A stretch of 10,321 nt of DNA, taken from assembly GCA_002493515.1 (NCBI GenBank), contig DKYZ01000016.1, positions 1 to 10,321 of the forward strand, given 5' to 3'. Source of the stretch: Porphyromonadaceae bacterium UBA7087 (GTDB lineage Bacteria > Bacteroidota > Bacteroidia > Bacteroidales > Muribaculaceae). The translations under genes were made by a program, and so were the position numbers. Under the pieces are notes generated by a model. It made no database searches. It saw only the letters and a program-made list of their open reading frames with translations, and was not told the origin of the DNA. Below are positions 5,492-10,321 of the stretch, one piece after another. Position 1 is the stretch's first letter, and every line of letters starts with the position of its first letter.

Positions 5492-8400
5492 TTATCTGCG
5501 TATGTGTTTTACGGAAGACCTGAGGTTGGAGATGACATATATCCCCTTGTCGAGACTCAGTCTTATCTCCGGGGAGTCAACATTGTCGATCCATTTCACG
5601 AGAAGGCCGGAGCTTTTGAACACCCTCAGGCAATCGCCGGGCTCAAGACCCTTCACCACTACGCCGTCGGCGGTGTCATCTACCGTGAAAGTGGCCTCGG
5701 CGGAATCGGTGACAGTCTCCATGGATGTGCCGGGTGATTTCCCTTTCACATTGACCATGGCAGTGTTGTCGAAGCTTCTCATGTCGGATATGGCCGTCCC
5801 CTCATCCGTCACGGTATGGACAACGATGTAGAGAGTAACGTCATCCTCGGGGGCCTCGGCGTTGAAAGCCAGAGTGGTGGAGCGGTTGTGTCCCGACTCC
5901 GGATCCGACAGCAGCTCTCCGTCTATGGTCACGGGTCTCACGCCGGCGTAAGGACGGAATCCGGAGGGATCGGTGTAGAGGCCGACCTTAACATTGAAGC
6001 CCGGGCGCAGGGGAACCGGAGTATGGTTGAACACACATCCGATCACGGTCAGTGAGTCGCCGGAGGTCACGGCGCTTCTTGTCTCGACTGCTATGTCGGA
6101 AAGATGAAGCTTCATCGAGCCGGATGCAATCTCATTTGCCGCCGGGGCGAGCTGGCGCTTGCGTGCCGGCTTGCGGGTGGTTTCGATATTGTCGCCGCCG
6201 GGAGTTGTGGTCGTGAATGACGGTCTCACTTCATACGTCACGTCGTCAACGTCATCACCCCATGGCATCGTGGCCGTGACCTCCGTGGAATATCCCGGCA
6301 GGATGCTGACGGTCTTGTTGGTGAGGCGCGAGTTGACCGTTATGTCGAGATGGTCGATGGGATCTGCTCCGGCATTCATCACCCTGAAATAGTAGACGGG
6401 GTCTTTCCCCTCCTCGACGCCACCTTTCAGGCCGCAGTCCTCGATCTTGATCTCGTTTCTGAGGTCGGCGTGTCCCTCTATGATCTCGGCGCCGAGAGTC
6501 TCAAGGTCGGTTACAACTGCGGCTGCCGTGATCTGGTAGTCCTTGAAATAGCCGTCATAGTCGAGCACCGTTATGTCGAAATCCCCGTTTGCCGGGTCAA
6601 CAATCACCGGAGTCGGTGTTGACAGGAACAGTTTGCCGTTGTCGCTCATGCACAGCCGGGAGGCATAGAGCGATGTATGCGACTGGAAGTTGCCGCTGTC
6701 ACTTACAGTGTCGGCCTTTACATTGGCCTCTCTCCATATGATCGCTATGTCATTGAAATCAGCGTCCTGTTTCTGCTTGATCAGCTTGAAGTCGATGATA
6801 CCGCGCTTGCCGAGGCCGGCGTCGAGTATAAGATTGACGTGTCCGGTTTTGTCAATGTCAAATAGACTGAGATCCTTGCCGCCGTCCTCAAGCGTACGCA
6901 GGGCTGCTCCAAGATATCTTTCGTCTCTGTCAAGAGGATCCCTGCCGGCAACGGAGACGATGCGGGGCGAGACACCGGAATATTCTGTCAGGCGGAAAAC
7001 ATCTTCAGCCGGCTTATATGCGGCCAGACGGGGTATGCTGTCACTATACTTGTCAAGAACAGTGGCAAACACTACCGGTGAATCATATCTCATCGCAAGT
7101 GAATAATCCATTACCGGGTATTCATCGCTGTAATTCTCCGCAAAAATGCGTGGATAAGAATAAGTTCCGTCCTGATTGACGATGCTGAAAAGAAAATCCC
7201 CGTCGAACTCACCCCCTGTCAGGACATCATCTGTGTCATAGGAATAACTGCCTTCTTTCCAGATCACCGCTCCGCAGGACTTGCTGTCGGAAACTGCTGC
7301 CACCGGCTGTATCACGTCAAGATAAGAGGCCGTCACATTGATATCCACCGGCTCATGCAGGTTGCCGTCCTTCGTGAACGACACGACCGACAGCTTTTTG
7401 CCCGATCTCAGCTTCTTGACAGTCTCGGCTCCCTCGGGAGAATTTGGATCAAGGCCATCGGGGATATCGACATCATCGCCGGCACGCAGCGCTGCCATAA
7501 GTCCGTAGCCATCCGGGGCGGTGTCGACGCTCATATCGTAGAAGGCTCCCTCTTCACCCCACTGTCCGCCGTTGAGCCGGTTGAGGGTCATCTTGTTCAG
7601 GTTGTCTGGATTGAACTGTATGTAGGCGAGGTCGCTGCCCCCGAAAAGATAGCGTGGGGTGGCGTATGCGTCGACATCCTTGAGCAGGGACGTGCATCCG
7701 TCGGGAAGCGTCGGGATGCGGAACGGCCTGTAGATCGACGAGCGCAGCCTTGTCGTGGCGATAGGGGTATCGGGGTTCTTGAAGGGATTGAAATCGCTGT
7801 CAGGCATATACCAGGTGTGGTCAATCGAGGCTATGGTGTGTTCCCATCTTTTCGACCAGAAGAGGAACCGGGCCTCGGCGTAAGCCTGAAGGAATGCATT
7901 GAGTCGGAATTTGATACCGGCCTTGTTGTTGGAGAGCGTAGACCCATATATCGAGGATGGATCCCATTGTGCCGCGGCGTCAAAACGGGCCGACACGCCG
8001 CCCCTGATGCCGGCGGCGGCGCGCGCTATCCACAGATTTATTCCCGCCTCTACCGAGGCGCTCACATTGACGTCGGTGACATTGGCCAGTCTGAAGTATG
8101 GGTTATCCAGATAATTGACCGGAATCACATGCGACAGCTCTATGCTTTCCTCGAATTTCATGGAGAGCCCGGCCGAACCGAACACCAGTGGCACCTTGTA
8201 TGTGCCCGAGCCGGAGAGTTCCCCCTTGATGCCCATCGCGTTAAGCTGGAATGTCGGCTGGTCCTCCTCGTTGTCCCATACTCTGGCCTCCATCCACCCC
8301 TTTATGCCTCTGAAGAAGGTTGGAAAATCGAAGAGCCGTTCGTCAGGAGTGTATGGCTTGTCATCATGTTGGTCGCAGTAGTTCATGATGCTGTTCCAGG

Positions 8401-10303
8401 TGTTGTCGAAGAAATTGGCTGTCTTCAGCAGACCTTTCTGCGTGTCGGAGAACTGACTCATGAACGTGCCGCCTCCGGGAACCCAGTTGACGGCCAATAT
8501 GCCACGGACGAAGACGCCGTTGCGGTCACGGCGGAACGACAGGGTGAAGGGAAACACCTGGGGAAGGGTGATGCTGAGTGTCTTTATCGCTTTCCCCATG
8601 TCGCCCGCGGCGGAAAGGTCTACGCTGTTGGGGTCTGCGGAAGCCGTCGGGACATTGAACTCCGTACCGTCGTATTTGTCAAGGCTCTGCCCCGTGTTTT
8701 TCACATGGAAGAAATCCTTTATCCAGCTTTCCGAGAAATGGTCAAAGTCTCCATCATGGGCTGTCCATTCATCCTTGTCGGCGAAAAATATCGTCAGGTT
8801 TCCCTCCTGGCCTCCGTCATAAGGGCAGTTGTCGGTGGTCTCCAACAGAAGGGTGTTATTGTCGGAGGAAGTGACGTCGAAAACCATGTATCCGCCGTCG
8901 GTGAATGCCACAGCCGTGGTATTTTCGGACGTTAATTCTTTCCCGCTGCGGTTGAGGACACACAGCTTCAGATGGCGGATCTGCCCGTTTGTGTTGCTGC
9001 CGTCATATTCCACCGAGAGGATTTCGCCGTCATAGGCTCTGTATCTGTCGGTCGTATTGTCGGCATCGCTTTCCGAGGGGGTCACACAGTAAAGCGGCAG
9101 GAACTGCCATCCCGGATTTTTGTCGGGATACATCGGCACGGTAGCCTGTATGCGATCTCCGCTGATCTGGTACTCGTTGCCGTTGATATATGCCCTTCTT
9201 GCCGTATTGCTTATATTGGTTATGACAATCGGAACGTAATTATCAGCTTTTATAATAGTTCCGATTTCAGGGAATCCGTCTTTGGATTCGCTGTCAAACA
9301 GCCATCCTTCGCCATCGGCCGTCGGGGAGCCGCTACTGAAGGACACTCCGTCGGATATCGCTTTTCCATCAGATGCGTCCATGAGGCTCAGATGCAGCTC
9401 CGCGTCCGAAATCATCCTCACTGATGAGTAGTTGAGTCCGTAGCCGTTGAGATGGTCCGGAAGTGACTCCGAGACATATACCGGCATGAACTCTCTCACA
9501 GGCACGGCGTGCTGGGGCCGTGTTATCCTGCACGGAACGGCCACCCGGTGGTCCATACCCTCCTCCACACGGTCGTAGGCTTTGAGGCTGACAATGCTGT
9601 CAGCCTCCGATATGGTGCGCATGGCGCTACGCAGAGGCTGGTCGGAGCCTGTGCCCCAGTCATCGTTCTCAAGACTTCCGAAATAGAGCGTCTTCTCATC
9701 TCCCTTGTCTGTGGTATATACTACCTCGACTTCATTAATCGAGGAGCTGCTCGCACCGGTCATCTCCAGCTCGATGCAGTATATGTCCTTCAGCTCGTCG
9801 GTCGAATCGTCGTCGGTGGTGAACTCTATTCTGGCGTCAGGTCCCATCGCGGGCCAGCAGAATGCCACGGAATGTCTGTTGCCGTCAACCGGGAATGTGA
9901 GAATCGGAGTGGTGATATGGTCTTTGTCGGTCTGGCGCCATACGGTGTCGCCGTCGACCACAAGATGCATCTCCCCCCATTCCTGCCGGTCCTCGATAAG
10001 GGAGAATCTGGCCGATGTCGAGAATTTACTGAGAATCTCCTGCGACTGTCCCCCTTTTTCGTTGAATTGGGCGACCGTCTGCCTGAGCAGGGCGAATGGA
10101 ATCCGGAAGCTCTCGAGCGGCATATGGTCGGAATCTCCGTAGGGAGAGACAGTCCATCCCACTATCCTGGCCTCCGCCGGATCGAATCCGTCGGCATATG
10201 TCACGGCTGGAAAGAGAAGCCCCGCCACGGCAGCGAACGCCGGGACAATGATTCCTCGCACCCGTGTATATGGCGGTGGTGAGGTTTTGATAAGATTTTT
10301 CAT
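5492..10303 (-). CDS. Giant secreted modular protein (1603 residues) with T9SS-like C-terminal tail
   Basis: The start is ATG 10303 and the stop TAA at 5492. Residues 1-37 form a signal peptide with a hydrophobic core (IIVPAFAAVAGLLFPAV) and a likely cleavage site TYA-DG. Residues 38-690 are beta-rich and Asp-rich with no recognised domain. Residues 690-830 carry alternating small and aromatic residues (ASVEAGINLWIARAAAGIRG, then NAFLQAYAEARFLFWSKRWE), as in other very large bacterial surface proteins. Residues 870-1260 contain spaced strands with GAVIWKEGSYS (1011-1021) and DIAIIWREAN (1185-1194), suggesting beta-propeller-like repeats. Residues 1289-1365 and 1400-1520 look like CARDB/Ig-type domains. 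The last 67 residues (GLEPGDCLRVFKSSGLLVKW, LSLDKGIYVISN, VKHIRR) resemble a type IX secretion sorting domain. Role unknown; adhesion or matrix function is an inference. The promoter lies beyond the window. Confidence 0.88.
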   Translation of the reverse strand: MKNLIKTSPPPYTRVRGIIVPAFAAVAGLLFPAVTYADGFDPAEARIVGWTVSPYGDSDHMPLESFRIPFALLRQTVAQFNEKGGQSQEILSKFSTSARFSLIEDRQEWGEMHLVVDGDTVWRQTDKDHITTPILTFPVDGNRHSVAFCWPAMGPDARIEFTTDDDSTDELKDIYCIELEMTGASSSSINEVEVVYTTDKGDEKTLYFGSLENDDWGTGSDQPLRSAMRTISEADSIVSLKAYDRVEEGMDHRVAVPCRITRPQHAVPVREFMPVYVSESLPDHLNGYGLNYSSVRMISDAELHLSLMDASDGKAISDGVSFSSGSPTADGEGWLFDSESKDGFPEIGTIIKADNYVPIVITNISNTARRAYINGNEYQISGDRIQATVPMYPDKNPGWQFLPLYCVTPSESDADNTTDRYRAYDGEILSVEYDGSNTNGQIRHLKLCVLNRSGKELTSENTTAVAFTDGGYMVFDVTSSDNNTLLLETTDNCPYDGGQEGNLTIFFADKDEWTAHDGDFDHFSESWIKDFFHVKNTGQSLDKYDGTEFNVPTASADPNSVDLSAAGDMGKAIKTLSITLPQVFPFTLSFRRDRNGVFVRGILAVNWVPGGGTFMSQFSDTQKGLLKTANFFDNTWNSIMNYCDQHDDKPYTPDERLFDFPTFFRGIKGWMEARVWDNEEDQPTFQLNAMGIKGELSGSGTYKVPLVFGSAGLSMKFEESIELSHVIPVNYLDNPYFRLANVTDVNVSASVEAGINLWIARAAAGIRGGVSARFDAAAQWDPSSIYGSTLSNNKAGIKFRLNAFLQAYAEARFLFWSKRWEHTIASIDHTWYMPDSDFNPFKNPDTPIATTRLRSSIYRPFRIPTLPDGCTSLLKDVDAYATPRYLFGGSDLAYIQFNPDNLNKMTLNRLNGGQWGEEGAFYDMSVDTAPDGYGLMAALRAGDDVDIPDGLDPNSPEGAETVKKLRSGKKLSVVSFTKDGNLHEPVDINVTASYLDVIQPVAAVSDSKSCGAVIWKEGSYSYDTDDVLTGGEFDGDFLFSIVNQDGTYSYPRIFAENYSDEYPVMDYSLAMRYDSPVVFATVLDKYSDSIPRLAAYKPAEDVFRLTEYSGVSPRIVSVAGRDPLDRDERYLGAALRTLEDGGKDLSLFDIDKTGHVNLILDAGLGKRGIIDFKLIKQKQDADFNDIAIIWREANVKADTVSDSGNFQSHTSLYASRLCMSDNGKLFLSTPTPVIVDPANGDFDITVLDYDGYFKDYQITAAAVVTDLETLGAEIIEGHADLRNEIKIEDCGLKGGVEEGKDPVYYFRVMNAGADPIDHLDITVNSRLTNKTVSILPGYSTEVTATMPWGDDVDDVTYEVRPSFTTTTPGGDNIETTRKPARKRQLAPAANEIASGSMKLHLSDIAVETRSAVTSGDSLTVIGCVFNHTPVPLRPGFNVKVGLYTDPSGFRPYAGVRPVTIDGELLSDPESGHNRSTTLAFNAEAPEDDVTLYIVVHTVTDEGTAISDMRSFDNTAMVNVKGKSPGTSMETVTDSAEATFTVDDTADGVVVKGLEPGDCLRVFKSSGLLVKWIDNVDSPEIRLSLDKGIYVISNLRSSVKHIRR

Positions 10304-10321
10304 TCGAAAATATTAGTGTTG

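Noticed and set aside
7355..8935. 526-codon plus-strand open frame
   Set aside because: It is antisense to the giant secreted protein gene, whose signal peptide, modules and tail are coherent; GC-rich codon use there leaves long antisense frames open.

Overview
The window looks like a chromosomal segment of a Bacteroidales bacterium, plausibly Muribaculaceae-like. This rests on a lipoprotein whose lipobox cysteine is followed by Ser-Asn-Asp-Asp, a giant secreted protein with a tail resembling a type IX secretion sorting domain, AT-rich regions rather than strong Shine-Dalgarno sites before most starts, and a TTTG / TAnnTTTG promoter of the Bacteroidetes type. No rRNA, tRNA or CRISPR array was seen. 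The family-level assignment is a guess. All supported genes lie on the minus strand, so they read from right to left.

Right part (10303 to 4151): a 1603-residue secreted modular protein is followed by a predicted surface lipoprotein of 412 residues. A strong hairpin with a T-rich tail separates them. Both belong to the cell envelope or extracellular space; neither has a recognisable enzymatic motif.

Middle (4150 to 3718): a 433-bp region without a convincing gene. It holds a candidate promoter firing toward the helicase, a GC-rich REP-like palindrome, a 50-codon open stretch with no start codon (probably a gene or element remnant), a 16-bp perfect palindrome and a further GC hairpin. It could be a long structured leader for the operon to its left.

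Left part (3717 to 1): a defence-type operon. It encodes a 1086-residue SNF2-like helicase with an N-terminal phospholipase-D-like region, a possible 25-residue membrane microprotein that fits the gap almost exactly, and the start of a DUF4391 protein cut by the window edge. This gene pair is typically followed by a type III restriction-modification pair (Mod and Res), which would lie outside the window.

The most striking signal is a 57-58 bp palindromic element inserted in frame inside the helicase gene, adding 19 residues between helicase motifs IV and V. A copy of one of its hairpins lies at the left edge, inside the DUF4391 gene, in the same orientation and reading frame (Gln-His-Ala-Lys/Glu-Gly-Met). 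Two neighbouring genes of one system therefore appear to carry protein-coding palindromic repeats, in the manner of the Rickettsia palindromic elements.
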